Below, piece by piece: positions 1 through 11,587 of a stretch of DNA of 64,000 bases. A program made the translations under genes and the position numbers. Each line of letters begins with the position of its first letter. Position 1 is the stretch's first letter. The notes under the pieces were generated by a model. The model had not been told where the DNA came from. It saw only the letters and a program-made list of their open reading frames with translations, and ran no database searches. Where the stretch lies: positions 202,736,939 to 202,800,938 of the forward strand of contig JAIOJX010000032.1 of assembly GCA_022376925.1 (NCBI GenBank), written 5' to 3'. This DNA is from Tragulus kanchil. Lineage: Eukaryota; Chordata; Mammalia; Artiodactyla; Tragulidae.

Positions 1-41
1 TCATGGGAAGGGTCCATGGACTTCAAGAAAGCCAGTTAAGC

Positions 42-166
42 GACTTCTCTGGCCGTCCAGTGGTTAAGACTCCTCCCTTCCTATACAGGGAATGTGGTTC
101 TATCTCTGATCAGGAAATTAAAATCCCACGTGCCATATAGTGCTGCCAAAAAAAGAAAGATAGTCC
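42..166 (+). mobile_element. CHR-2-type tRNA-derived SINE
   Basis: The element starts with a diverged form of the 'ttccctggtggtccagtggttaag' type head and continues through a degraded 'ggttcgatcc' B-box region. It then passes 'aaaatcccacgtgcc' and ends in an A-rich tail after 'gctgccaaaaaaa'. This order is the CHR-2 SINE layout of cetartiodactyls. It is an old copy with many substitutions. Confidence 0.75.
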
Positions 167-264
167 AGAGGGGAGTTTCTTTTAAGATGACCGTGGTAAG
201 AAGACTCCAAGCATGTAGATACCACCAGGGACCAATAATTGCAACCTATTCCTTATTTAGATGG

Positions 265-1097
265 CCTCTGAGAAGTCCAGTTAGATCTCCTGGCTGGGGC
301 CGGGCCCCCAGGGTGCGGAAACTCGAGTACGGCCTGGAAGTCTAGTCCGTATTCAGCGCCTGTTTTTACATGGGACTTCCAACAGATCACTGCCCGCTGT
401 GGGCCTCGGTTTCCCCATCTATCAGCCGAGGTCTTTACATTGGGTGAGCAGGGACCTCCTGGTGCCCGTGTTCCTTAAAGCAGACTATCAAGAGGTCAGG
501 ACTAGGACCTTTGCAAATGAAAGATTAAAACTCACCCTCTTCCACCCCACAACCTGCACCCGTGATAGCGGAGTGCGCTGGCTTCGCGCCTAGCGGGTCT
601 TCCTGGACTCGGCACACAGCAGCGGGGATGCTGCACCCAAGTCTTAGGATCGTGACCCATGGGAGGTGATGGCTCGAGAGGGTCAGCCAGCCCAGAAAAC
701 CTGCGGGCCACTGTTGTGTGCTGGGGCCCTGGACTGCGGAGACTCAAGTCACCCACCCTTTCACTTCCACTGAGTGGTGGGCTAGGAGCAAAAGCAAGGA
801 ACTTGACTAAAATGAGACAGCTGGGGTGAGGGTGAGTGCTTTTAGACTCCTCCCTTCCCTCTCTACCAGCGGTAGTGTGAAAAAGTAAAAGCTGCTTCCT
901 GGGCCCCTGGAGAGAGATCCAGATTCTTTAGGCTGTAGTTGCCGCATTTCTCACCTCCCAGGGGCTGGGGCTGAGAAGGCCCTGGAGAATCCCAAGGTTC
1001 AACATCTGTTCCTCGGAGTTGCCCTTGGTGCCTGAATCCTGACTCCTAGATCCAGTAGCAACCGCTTGCTGCCTCCTGTGTCAGAAACCACAGGTGA
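265..1097. other. Unclassified single-copy-like DNA, GC-rich in part
   Basis: No repeat or gene is recognised here. The stretch 280-760 is comparatively GC-rich with scattered CpG, but it has no clear splice-bounded frame or promoter. It should be read as the left part of D1 copy 2, so it is expected a second time just outside the window. Confidence 0.5.
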
Positions 1098-1138
1098 TCA
1101 TGGGAAGGGTCCATGGACTTCAAGAAAGCCAGTTAAGC

Positions 1139-1263
1139 GACTTCTCTGGCCGTCCAGTGGTTAAGACTCCTCCCTTCCTATACAGGGAATGTGGTTCTAT
1201 CTCTGATCAGGAAATTAAAATCCCACGTGCCATATAGTGCTGCCAAAAAAAGAAAGATAGTCC
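1139..1263 (+). mobile_element. CHR-2-type SINE, duplicate in D1
   Basis: Same element as at 42-166, repeated by D1. It is not an independent insertion. Confidence 0.75.
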
Positions 1264-1489
1264 AGAGGGGAGTTTCTTTTAAGATGACCGTGGTAAGAAG
1301 ACTCCAAGCATGTAGATACCACCAGGGACCAATAATTGCAACCTATTCCTTATTTAGATGGGGCAACCAGTCTCAGAGAATCATTTCCTCAAGTTCCCAC
1401 AGCTAATAATTTGAGCTGAATTCTTACTTAGTTTTCATCGGGCATCTTGCCTCTTGTGCTAAGTGTTTTTAGGGCTTTTAACATAGAGT

Positions 1490-1965
1490 CGCAAGTTCTT
1501 TACCACTTCTCTTAAAAGGTGGAGTCTAATTCCCCTCTTTAATGTGGGCTGGACTTAGAGAATGGCCTCTTATGAATAGAAGGTGGTGGAAGTGATGGCA
1601 CGTCCCCTTGGAGCCTAGATCATTAAGGAGACATTTTTTCTGTCTCTGTCCTCTTTCTCAGGATGCCCACCCTGGGAACCCAGTCACCTTCTGTGAGGAA
1701 GCACAAGCCACATGGTGGAGGTAACCTGGCGGATATCTTCAGCTCAGCTCTCAGGCAACAGCCGGCCTCCACAGGCAGATGGGCAGTGAACTGAGCCAAT
1801 TCTGGCCCCAGTCTTTGAGGCTTCCTGCCAATGTCCCAGATATGAAGCAGAGACACACCAGCCTCACTGTGCCGCGTCTGAATTTCTCTCTCCCAGAATC
1901 TGGGAGATACAAAGTGACCCTTGTTGTTTTAAGCCAGTTAAGTTTTCAAATACTTTGTTATACGG
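1490..1965 (+). mobile_element. MLT1-like (ERVL-MaLR) LTR
   Basis: The order 'ggtggagtctaattcccct', 'gggctggacttagag', 'gtggtggaagtgatggcac', and finally 'ttgttgttttaagccagttaag' followed by 'ttgttatacggca' is that of MLT1-class MaLR LTRs. The copy is heavily mutated, as expected of an insertion predating ruminants. No internal retroviral sequence is seen beside it. Confidence 0.65.
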
Positions 1966-2040
1966 CATTAACTAACAAACACCATGGATTTCCTGTAATG
2001 ATAAATAGTAAAATAGATTTGGGGGGTTCATTCAAACAGT

Positions 2041-2150
2041 AAGTGCCTATTGAGCACGATCTATGTGCCTGATGCTGTACTTGGCCCTGGGGACACAGTG
2101 GTGCATGAGAGGGACATGGTCTTTGTCCTGGCAGGGCTGTGGTCTACCAG
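2041..2150 (+). repeat. Ancient interspersed-repeat-like segment
   Basis: The text 'tgcctattgagcacgatctatgtgcc' followed by 'gggacacagtggtgcatgagagggac' resembles a very common old mammalian repeat sequence. I cannot assign the family. A related stretch lies at 50690-50815. The D2 duplicate is near 3144-3253. Confidence 0.4.
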
Positions 2151-2593
2151 TGGAGGAGATGGTTAAACATGATTCCAGTAGAGTGCTTTGCTAGACCCTT
2201 TAAAAAAGGAAAGTGTGGGAGAAAACTTTCTGATCAGGTGGGTTGTTGGGGAAAGAAGAAATGAGGTGGCTCCAAGGCCAACATGGTCTTGGCTGGAGTT
2301 TCCCAGGGTGTGTTCTTAGAAGTGGAAAGGGATAAGTGTCAGGCAAGGTGGGAGGGGCATGCAAATAAGTTAGAAAATGGCAAGACTGGAAAGGGCTGGT
2401 AACCAGAGGGAGTTTCTTTTAAGATGACCAAGTCTCAGATTGCAACCTATTCCTTATTTAGATGGGGCAACCAGTCTCAGAGAATCATTTCCTCAAGTTC
2501 CCACAGCTAATAATTTGAGCTGAATTCTTACTTAGTTTTCATCGGGCATCTTGCCTCTTGTGCTAAGTGTTTTTAGGGCTTTTAACATAGAGT

Positions 2594-3068
2594 CGCAAGT
2601 TCTTTACCACTTCTCTTAAAAGGTGGAGTCTAATTCCCCTCTTTAATGTGGGCTGGACTTAGAGAATGGCCTCTTATGAATAGAAGGTGGTGGAAGTGAT
2701 GGCACGTCCCTTGGAGCCTAGATCATTAAGGAGACATTTTTTCTGTCTCTGTCCTCTTTCTCAGGATGCCCACCCTGGGAACCCAGTCACCTTCTGTGAG
2801 GAAGCACAAGCCACATGGTGGAGGTAACCTGGCGGATATCTTCAGCTCAGCTCTCAGGCAACAGCCGGCCTCCACAGGCAGATGGGCAGTGAACTGAGCC
2901 AATTCTGGCCCCAGTCTTTGAGGCTTCCTGCCAATGTCCCAGATATGAAGCAGAGACACACCAGCCTCACTGTGCCGCGTCTGAATTTCTCTCTCCCAGA
3001 ATCTGGGAGATACAAAGTGACCCTTGTTGTTTTAAGCCAGTTAAGTTTTCAAATACTTTGTTATACGG
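2594..3068 (+). mobile_element. MLT1-like LTR, duplicate in D2
   Basis: Same LTR as at 1490-1965, repeated by D2. Confidence 0.65.
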
Positions 3069-3664
3069 CATTAACTAACAAACACCATGGATTTCCTGTA
3101 ATGATAAATAGTAAAATAGATTTGGGGGGTTCATTCAAACAGTAAGTGCCTATTGAGCACGATCTATGTGCCTGATGCTGTACTTGGCCCTGGGGACACA
3201 GTGGTGCATGAGAGGGACATGGTCTTTGTCCTGGCAGGGCTGTGGTCTACCAGTGGAGGAGATGGTTAAACATGATTCCAGTAGAGTGCTTTGCTAGACC
3301 CTTTAAAAAAGGAAAGTGTGGGAGAAAACTTTCTGATCAGGTGGGTTGTTGGGGAAAGAAGAAATGAGGTGGCTCCAAGGCCAACATGGTCTTGGCTGGA
3401 GTTTCCCAGGGTGTGTTCTTAGAAGTGGAAAGGGATAAGTGTCAGGCAAGGTGGGAGGGGCATGCAAATAAGTTAGAAAATGGCAAGACTGGAAAGGGCT
3501 GTGTCTCACTCACTCTCATTTTAGCTGAAAGCCCAGGAAGGACAAGCGTCTTACCTGATGTCACACAGTTTGTGAACTGGGCCCTGATACCTCGTGTCCT
3601 GCCTCAAATCCTCTCATGATTCCCTTGCACTAATGCCCAGAGAACAATATCTCTAACCAACACT

Positions 3665-3830
3665 TGGGTAACTCATGATTGGCTCAAAGCTCTTATGAGC
3701 ATTATCTGTCTTCACAAAAATGCTAGAGGTTAGGATGAGTTCATTCCCACTTCACAAATGAAGAAGTGATGTACAGAGAAGATCGGCACCTTACGTACTT
3801 GGTTGAGAAGCTGGCACATCAGTGACTTCG
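3665..3830 (+). repeat. MIR-like fragment
   Basis: The order 'ttatgagcattatctgtcttcac', 'ggttaggatgagttcattcccacttcacaaatgaagaa' and 'cagagaagatcggcacctta' follows the core and 3' part of MIR SINEs. It is diverged and has no clear ends. Confidence 0.5.
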
Positions 3831-3853
3831 ATGGTGACAAGGATGATGATGAT

Positions 3854-3997
3854 ACAGATGCCTAGCTCACCTCATAGATCACTATGATGATTAGCACGCT
3901 CTGGACTAATGTTCTGGAAACGAATACACAGATGCCTAGCTCACATCATCTATCACTGCTCTGCAACTCTGGACTAATGTTCTGCAAACTGATATGC
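3854..3997. repeat. Imperfect 74-bp tandem repeat
   Basis: Two adjacent units, 3854-3927 and 3928-3997, both begin 'acagatgcctagctcac' and both contain 'ctctggactaatgttctg'. The middle parts differ by substitutions and small gaps. The divergence shows this is an old local duplication, unlike the almost identical 1.1-kb duplications elsewhere. Confidence 0.85.
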
Positions 3998-4634
3998 AGA
4001 GTCTTTATACCAACACTAATATTGATATTAATCTGCTCCAACTCATTTTCTATTCTTGTGACGCTGAAGCCACAGCAAAATTCCTGGAGAGGAGAACCTG
4101 GTTGGCATAGCTTGTGTCCTGGGCTTACCCCTTGGTAGGAGAAGGGCAAGGCAACTTCATTAGCTGTTCTCCAGAAGACTGCAGGGGACGGTGGCAGGGG
4201 ACTGCCCTAAAGGAAAATGGGACACTGTTAGTAAAAGAGGGGCATGGAAGTCCATAGATGGAGATGTGTTTATTAGGAGTAGATACTCTATGTTTGCACT
4301 GTCCAAAATGATAGCCAACCATGTGACTATTCAAATTTAATTAATGTTAAATAAAATTGAAAATTCAGTTCCTCAGTTACATTAGCCACATTTCAAACAC
4401 TCAGTAGCCACTTACTGTTTACAGCTACTCTACTGAGCAACACTGATTATCGAACAAGCCCACCATTGTTGAAATTTCTATTAGACAAGGCCACTCTAGG
4501 ATTCTTATTTGGAATCAACCTCTTTCTTTTCCTCATTTATTCCATAATTGTGAATATGAAAACAGCCAAAAAGGGGAGTCAGAATCTTCATTTATTCAAC
4601 AAGCACATACTAAGTGTCTACCCTGAGTCAGAGG

Positions 4635-4806
4635 ATTTGGTCCAGTGGATCTTACATGAGAATCATGTGGGGAGCTCTTTAAAGTACTGACACCCCACCC
4701 TAGCCAGCAGGGATTCTGGTGAAATTGCTTGGGATGGGGCATGGAACACCCATAGGTTGGAATGGCTCCCTGCTAATGTGTATCTGGGCTTGAGAACCAC
4801 TGCGGT
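4635..4806 (+). mobile_element. MER5-like nonautonomous hAT element
   Basis: It has 'gagaatcatgtggggagctcttt', 'acaccccaccctagccagcaggg' and the terminal 'gcttgagaaccactg'. This is the layout of MER5-group hAT elements, which end in 'gagaaccactg'. It is an old, immobile relic. Confidence 0.65.
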
Positions 4807-5124
4807 CTGGTCTGACCAGTGAAGTGAGCTGCTTTAGATAACCTGAAAACCTGAATCAGCATGGGTCTGACCTCCATCCTGGGCTTCTTACAACAGAAGC
4901 AGAGCTCTCACCGCATTTGGCATCTGAATCAAACACACAGTTCTTAGAGAAGAACGAATCTGCTCTATGTTACTCCTAAGGGAATCCAGTTCACTTCCAA
5001 TAAAGTCCCAACTTTATTGGCACTGGTTTTACAGTGCAAGGTGTTTGAGTGTTTTATTCCTGGAGCTGTATTTTACTTAGCTGTGTTGGTGAAACTCCTA
5101 TAAAACATAGCACCCTTTCCTTAG

Positions 5125-5275
5125 CATTGAGTGTATGTCAGTTCATTTAATCCCCAGGACCCTCTTGCAAGGTAGGTTTTGCTAATATCAGTTTATAGAT
5201 GAGCAAACAAAGATGTAAAAGATTGAGTATTATACCCCGTCCTACTTGGTACAGCTGGGATTCCAGTTCGAAATT
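5125..5275 (+). repeat. MIR-like fragment
   Basis: The order 'cagttcatttaatccccagg', 'gcaaggtaggttttgctaatatcagtttatagatgagc' matches the MIR core-to-3' region. The duplicate in D3 is at about 6206-6357. Confidence 0.5.
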
Positions 5276-5714
5276 GGTGGTTTTTTTTCTCCTTCTTGTG
5301 ACGGGAAAAGTCCAAGATGGACTGATTCCCAAAATTGTAAAATTAAGGGTTTTAAGGAGTAGATACTCTATGTTTGCACTGTCCAAAATGATAGCCAACC
5401 ATGTGACTATTCAAATTTAATTAATGTTAAATAAAATTGAAAATTCAGTTCCTCAGTTACATTAGCCACATTTCAAACACTCAGTAGCCACTTACTGTTT
5501 ACAGCTACTCTACTGAGCAACACTGATTATCGAACAAGCCCACCATTGTTGAAATTTCTATTAGACAAGGCCACTCTAGGATTCTTATTTGGAATCAACC
5601 TCTTTCTTTTCCTCATTTATTCCATAATTGTGAATATGAAAACAGCCAAAAAGGGGAGTCAGAATCTTCATTTATTCAACAAGCACATACTAAGTGTCTA
5701 CCCTGAGTCAGAGG

Positions 5715-5887
5715 ATTTGGTCCAGTGGATCTTACATGAGAATCATGTGGGGAGCTCTTTAAAGTACTGACACCCCACCCTAGCCAGCAGGGATTCTGGT
5801 GAAATTGCTTCGGGATGGGGCATGGAACACCCATAGGTTGGAATGGCTCCCTGCTAATGTGTATCTGGGCTTGAGAACCACTGCGGT
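5715..5887 (+). mobile_element. MER5-like element, duplicate in D3
   Basis: Same relic as at 4635-4806, repeated by D3, with one extra C. Confidence 0.65.
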
Positions 5888-6886
5888 CTGGTCTGACCAG
5901 TGAAGTGAGCTGCTTTAGATAACCTGAAAACCTGAATCAGCATGGGTCTGACCTCCATCCTGGGCTTCTTACAACAGAAGCAGAGCTCTCACCGCATTTG
6001 GCATCTGAATCAAACACACAGTTCTTAGAGAAGAACGAATCTGCTCTATGTTACTCCTAAGGGAATCCAGTTCACTTCCAATAAAGTCCCAACTTTATTG
6101 GCACTGGTTTTACAGTGCAAGGTGTTTGAGTGTTTTATTCCTGGAGCTGTATTTTACTTAGCTGTGTTGGTGAAACTCCTATAAAACATAGCACCCTTTC
6201 CTTAGCATTGAGTGTATGTCAGTTCATTTAATCCCCAGGACCCTCTTGCAAGGTAGGTTTTGCTAATATCAGTTTATAGATGAGCAAACAAAGATGTAAA
6301 AAGATTGAGTATTATACCCCGTCCTACTTGGTACAGCTGGGATTCCAGTTCCGAAATTGGTGGTCTTTCTCCTTCTCCTCCTAAGCCTACCCCGTAGCTG
6401 AGAGTGCAGGGCAGCTGGCAGGTAGTGGTGTGCTGCTCTGGATCCGTATGGTAAAGAAAGCTTCGTGCAGGTGAGTTGAAGTCCTTTGAGTATCAGGGGA
6501 CACACTAAAGTTGATGTGACACAGCCAGTGAGATCAGAGGGGGTCCTGAGGGCCTGGAGGGAAGAAAATTCACGGATAAGACAGGAGAGGGGATTTGGAA
6601 TGGAGTTCTCCTTTTCACTGATGGTTGTGCCTGGTTCCTTTTATTAATGGATTTGGTGAAAGCGGCTCAGAGCAATGTTGTACCTGGAGCGGGTTAGTGC
6701 TTAGAAATTATGGTGCCTGCGTGGTGTAAGCATTAGCTATTTTTTGCCTGGATTCTGGGGTCCGGTGTCTGTGTTACCATAGATCTTTGTGATCTGAGTC
6801 ACAGCCTGATACTTCTTGGGTAGCCTGTCCTGGCCTCGGGGGGCAGAGAAGGGGCAGGACTACTGTGCTTACTCCAGAGAGCTTTT

Positions 6887-7213
6887 TTTTTTTTAAAAAA
6901 CATTTATTTATTGATTTATTTTTTGGGGGGGGTGTGGAGGGAGGGGGGGCATGTGGGCCGCTTCTATTGGTCTTTCATTTGTCTATTTTTCATCCATCTT
7001 TGTTCTTTGGCCCACGTGGACCTCCCATCCTGGTGGCCTCTATTGTTGCAGAGCTCCGGCTCTGGGCGCATGCGCTCCAGAGCTCCTGCTCGGCAATTGG
7101 ACACATCAGTCCAGCCGCTCTGTGGCAAGTGGGATCTTCCCCGGCCAGGGATTGAACCGGCGCCCCCTGCACTGCAAGGCGGTGTCCTTACCCACTGGAC
7201 CACCAGGGAAGCC
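6887..7213 (-). mobile_element. About 330-bp CHR-like SINE with hairpin body, full length
   Basis: It is inserted in reverse: the T-rich tail is at 6887 and the tRNA-like head 'ttccctggtggtccagtgg' reads on the minus strand from 7213. The perfect 15-bp target duplication 'ctccagagagctttt' is at 6872-6886 and 7214-7228. A 22-bp palindrome with one bulged base lies at 7060-7082 (core GCGCATGCGC). Length and internal order match the element at 45448-45780, including the C/T-rich segment before the A-rich tail. The pristine target duplication suggests a fairly recent insertion. I cannot name the family. Confidence 0.85.
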
Positions 7214-7531
7214 CTCCAGAGAGCTTTTAACAGTGAAGGAGACAGTGCTCTCCTGGCATTCTCTGCCAGGCCTTGGAGAGCAGCATGGGCTGGCCTTGGA
7301 ATGGATCAAGGTTTCTGTGCAGGTCTACATGGGAGCGAAGCCCCAGCTAGCCGTAGAAAGAGCATAGACTATCACAGCCAGAAGGACTCCTCTCTTCCAA
7401 GTTTCAGTTGGAAAATTAAGGCTCAGAGAGGTGATGAGACTTGCTGAAAATTGCACTGCCCATTACAGGCAGCGACATACTTGTATTCAGTCTCCCTCCT
7501 GGTCCAGTATCTGCCTTTCATGATGTCTTTT

Positions 7532-7831
7532 TAAAAAATTATTTAGTTTTGGCTATGCTGGGCCTTTGTTGCTGTGGGGGTAGCCCTCTATCCATGGTGA
7601 GTGGGCTTCTTATTGTAGGGGCTTCTCTTGCTGTGGAGCACAGGCTCTAGGGAGCACGAGCACAGCATGTAGACTCAGTCGTTGAGGTTCCTGGGGTCTA
7701 GAGCAGACTCGATAGTTGTGGTGCACACGCTTAGTTGCTTCAGTGTGCATGGGCTTTTCCCGGATCAGGGATCAAATCTGTGTCTGCTACCTGGGTAGAT
7801 GGATTCTTTGCCACCACCAGGGAGGCCCCCC
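7532..7831 (-). mobile_element. Long CHR-type SINE
   Basis: On the minus strand it has the tRNA-like head, then the long body with repeated 'agttgyggc'-type motifs and 'ctctagggcac'-like words, and an A-rich tail. A perfect 11-bp target duplication 'tgatgtctttt' lies at 7521-7531 and 7832-7842, defining both ends. Confidence 0.85.
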
Positions 7832-8529
7832 TGATGTCTTTTGAACCAAGGAAGATGCTGACAGTAGATGAGCCCTTGAGAGCCCTGCAGTGGAAAGGGA
7901 TGGAGAGGATCTCCTCACATTTGTTCTACAGTGTGGCTGAGCTGTGGGTATCAGTGGGTAGGTGTTAGCGGGTGTGTATTTAGGAAGGCTCTGCTCTATC
8001 TGGAGAACTGAGTGATGGCCCCTCCTACTTTCAAAGCAGATCACACTCATCCAGACTTGCATTCCTCCTTTGTTAGGAAATGGGCATTTCCTTTGACTTT
8101 TCCCCCCATGTCCTGTGACAGGTGCTTGTCTACTGGCAGGCTGTCATGTTGATCAGTTGGGAGTGGCTGGACAGTGGTAGTTGCTCCCAAGCAGTAACCA
8201 AGGCTCTGGCTGTAACAGAAAAAAATCAAAGAATCTCTGTTCACTGGAAGGACCCCAGACTTTGTGACAGGGAGAAACACATCCTGTTCTGAGACACTGG
8301 GGCATCCTGAAGACTAAAGCAAAGCCATTTACAAGTTGTAGGACTATTTAGGTCCACAGCATGGGCTAGGTTTATTTATTGAGTCTTGACTTACAGCCAA
8401 GACTTAGCTTTAGTTAAACAATTTATGAATACCTCCTATGTGCATGGCATAGCCTAAGATATAGGCAATGTAAAGACATGCAAGACATTACTGAGGCTCT
8501 CTGGGTTGTATCTAGAAGAGGGGACCATA

Positions 8530-8720
8530 TAACTTACTGACCACGTACCACGTGCCAGGTGCAGAGTATTTTATACAATCATTACTATAACCTTGCAAAT
8601 TAGGATTCTAAGTTCCATTGTCAATTGAGGAAATGGCCTCAGAGAACCTAAATGACTGTTTCTGGGTCCTAGCCAGTGGGTGACTGAACCCAGTTTCAGA
8701 GGCTGTGCCCTTTCTTCTGT
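8530..8720 (+). repeat. MIR SINE fragment
   Basis: The order 'taccacgtgccaggtgcagagtattttatacaatcatta', 'cttgcaaattaggattctaagttccattgtcaattgagg' and 'gggtgactgaacccag' follows MIR. The D4 duplicate is at 9643-9833. Confidence 0.65.
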
Positions 8721-8885
8721 CCCAGGAGGCCACCAGCTCACCAAGACGCCTGGTAGAGTAAGGCCAGTGCTCTAACACAGGCTCAAACGAGGTGTTTGAA
8801 AAGCATTGAGATGGGAGAGATTTGCTCGAATCTGGGCAGATGTGCTTGGTTTTAGGCACTGTTGGTGCTTGGGGCTGCACAAATC

Positions 8886-9005
8886 TTTACTGTGAGGAGC
8901 TGTCCTATGCACTGTAGGATATTTACAACATCCAAGGCCTCTATCCACTAGAGCTAGAGGCAAGTCCTCAGTTGTGACAGTCACTGCAGTTGGGAACCGC
9001 TGGTT
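8886..9005 (+). mobile_element. MER5A-like hAT relic
   Basis: It has 'gagctgtcctatgcactgtaggatatttacaacatcc', 'ggcctctatccactag' and the end 'ttgggaaccgctgg'. This order is that of MER5A. The D4 duplicate is at 9999-10118. Confidence 0.75.
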
Positions 9006-10551
9006 TTAGGTCAGTAGTGTGCTTCCACCTTGCACTAGGAGGTTTGCATTGATAAGACAAGGATCTTGGCAATAAATAAGGGAGGAAAAAATATTTGCTT
9101 AGTGTGTTCCTGCTTGACAAAGAGCGTCCACTCAGATTTTCCCGTTTGGTCTTCCCACTGGCCCTGTGACTTGCTCTTGTCACATAGCAAAGGACAGTCA
9201 CATGACGTTGCCACAGGACCTCAGTGCCAGATGGGGTTTCTCATGGATGGAGTGGGTCCTCTGTAGCCTAGCCTCAGTTAGTTCAGCCTGCACTTAATGC
9301 CCATTTTTTAGCCTATGGTCCCTACTCCTCTTCCAGGGGCCTTTTAGGAAATTTATTTCATCATCAACCAGACTTTGTGACAGGGAGAAACACATCCTGT
9401 TCTGAGACACTGGGGCATCCTGAAGACTAAAGCAAAGCCATTTACAAGTTGTAGGACTATTTAGGTCCACAGCATGGGCTAGGTTTATTTATTGAGTCTT
9501 GACTTACAGCCAAGACTTAGCTTTAGTTAAACAATTTATGAATACCTCCTATGTGCATGGCATAGCCTAAGATATAGGCAATGTAAAGACATGCAAGACA
9601 TTACTGAGGCTCTCTGGGTTGTATCTAGAAGAGGGGACCATATAACTTACTGACCACGTACCACGTGCCAGGTGCAGAGTATTTTATACAATCATTACTA
9701 TAACCTTGCAAATTAGGATTCTAAGTTCCATTGTCAATTGAGGAAATGGCCTCAGAGAACCTAAATGACTGTTTCTGGGTCCTAGCCAGTGGGTGACTGA
9801 ACCCAGTTTCAGAGGCTGTGCCCTTTCTTCTGTCCCAGGAGGCCACCAGCTCACCAAGACGCCTGGTAGAGTAAGGCCAGTGCTCTAACACAGGCTCAAA
9901 CGAGGTGTTTGAAAAGCATTGAGATGGGAGAGATTTGCTCGAATCTGGGCAGATGTGCTTGGTTTTAGGCACTGTTGGTGCTTGGGGCTGCACAAATCTT
10001 TACTGTGAGGAGCTGTCCTATGCACTGTAGGATATTTACAACATCCAAGGCCTCTATCCACTAGAGCTAGAGGCAAGTCCTCAGTTGTGACAGTCACTGC
10101 AGTTGGGAACCGCTGGTTTTAGGTCAGTAGTGTGCTTCCACCTTGCACTAGGAGGTTTGCATTGATAAGACAAGGATCTTGGCAATAAATAAGGGAGGAA
10201 AAAATATTTGCTTAGTGTGTTCCTGCTTGACAAAGAGCGTCCACTCAGATTTTCCCGTTTGGTCTTCCCACTGGCCCTGTGACTTGCTCTTGTCACATAG
10301 CAAAGGACAGTCACATGACGTTGCCACAGGACCTCAGTGCCAGATGGGGTTTCTCATGGATGGAGTGGGTCCTCTGTAGCCTAGCCTCAGTTAGTTCAGC
10401 CTGCACTTAATGCCCATTTTTTAGCCTATGGTCCCTACTCCTCTTCCAGGGGCCTTTTAGGAAATTTATTTCATCATCAACCACTCCTCCACCGCCACCA
10501 CCAAGTACAAACACTTGCACTTATTTGGGGAGTGGTTCTGTGTTTAGCGCT

Positions 10552-10884
10552 TTATATTTTTGGCTATTCTGGGTTTTCGTAGCTGCCACAGGCTCTTCTC
10601 TAGTTGCAGGGAGTGATGGCTACTCTCTAGTCGAGGTGAGCAGGCTTCTCATTGCAGTCACTTCTCTTGTTGTGGAACTCGGGCTCTAGGACACACAGGC
10701 TTCAGTAGTTGCGGCCCATGGGCTCCATAGTTGCGGCTCCAAGGCTCTAGAGCATGTGCTCAGTAGTTGCGGTTCACAGGCTTCGTTGCTCCGCAGCGTG
10801 TGGGATCTTCCCCAATCAGGGATCACACCCATGTCTCTTGCATTGGCAGGAGAACTCTTTACTACTGAGCTACGAGGGAAGCCC
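10552..10884 (-). mobile_element. Long CHR-type SINE
   Basis: On the minus strand the tRNA-like head begins at 10884 ('gggcttccctcgtagctcagtag' sense). Next come the B-box region and a long body of 'cgcaactatgga'/'gcaactactga'-like repeats. No clear target duplication is seen. Confidence 0.8.
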
Positions 10885-11587
10885 AGAAAAGTGTTCTTAT
10901 CATCTGCATTCTGGGACTAGAAGAGAGGAAGCAACATGTCCATGTTCACACCTCTGCTAAGTGGCCGGGTTTGGGCCATGGTAGTAAGGAGTGGCTAGAA
11001 AGTCCTTTCTACCCCATCCATTGCACAGAAGGGGAGCCAATGTTTCTGGCGGATCTCCGCCTCTGCCCTGTGAAAGGCAGTTATTGGGCTTGTGCGGCTT
11101 TCGGCTGTCGAGGGGGGCTTCCTGTGAACAGGGCAGAGCGCCCAGTCAGACTACAAGACAAATGGGCGGCATATGTGCTCCAGATCAGCCACAATGGGCA
11201 TGGCTGTATTGATCTCACAATGAAATAAGGGAGGAAAAAATATTTGCTTAGTGTGTTCCTGCTTGACAAAGAGCGTCCACTCAGATTTTCCCGTTTGGTC
11301 TTCCCACTGGCCCTGTGACTTGCTCTTGTCACATAGCAAAGGACAGTCACATGACGTTGCCACAGGACCTCAGTGCCAGATGGGGTTTCTCATGGATGGA
11401 GTGGGTCCTCTGTAGCCTAGCCTCAGTTAGTTCAGCCTGCACTTAATGCCCATTTTTTAGCCTATGGTCCCTACTCCTCTTCCAGGGGCCTTTTAGGAAA
11501 TTTATTTCATCATCAACCACTCCTCCACCGCCACCACCAAGTACAAACACTTGCACTTATTTGGGGAGTGGTTCTGTGTTTAGCGCT

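Larger units (their letters stand above)
1..1361. repeat. Tandem duplication D1 (unit about 1,097 bp)
   Basis: Bases 1-264 repeat at 1098-1361 with a constant offset of 1,097. The two diverge directly after the shared ATGG. The simplest reading is that copy 2 is 265-1361 and copy 1 lies mostly to the left of the window, with only its last 264 bases visible. This predicts that the 833 bases before position 1 match 265-1097. The shared part contains a CHR-2-type SINE. Confidence 0.85.
1262..3501. repeat. Tandem duplication D2
   Basis: Copy 1 is about 1262-2398 and copy 2 about 2403-3501. They match cleanly from 1335/2439 onwards. At the left edge copy 2 keeps 'agtttcttttaagatgacc' and then lacks about 36 bases that copy 1 has at 1290-1334. 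There is one C-run length difference (four C at about 1605, three at about 2708). D1 copy 2 and D2 copy 1 overlap by about 100 bp. Confidence 0.95.
4247..6378. repeat. Tandem duplication D3
   Basis: The clean match is 4275-5280 against 5355-6363. The offset grows from 1,080 to 1,083 through single-base gains in copy 2 (for example at 'gcttcggg' and 'ttccgaaa'). Bases 5281-5354 between the clean parts look like a damaged mixture of the right end of copy 1 and the left flank of copy 2: 'aagtccaagatgga' at 5308 resembles 'aagtccatagatgga' at 4248. Confidence 0.95.
8255..10483. repeat. Tandem duplication D4
   Basis: Copy 1 is 8255-9370 and copy 2 is 9368-10483, each 1,116 bases with a constant offset of 1,113. 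I noticed no difference between them by eye. The copies share a 3-base overlap (cca) at the junction. Confidence 0.97.

Noticed and set aside
6911..7447. 178-codon frame and its overlapping frames on both strands
   Set aside because: Mostly the SINE at 6887-7213. Similar frames appear over the other members of the same SINE family.
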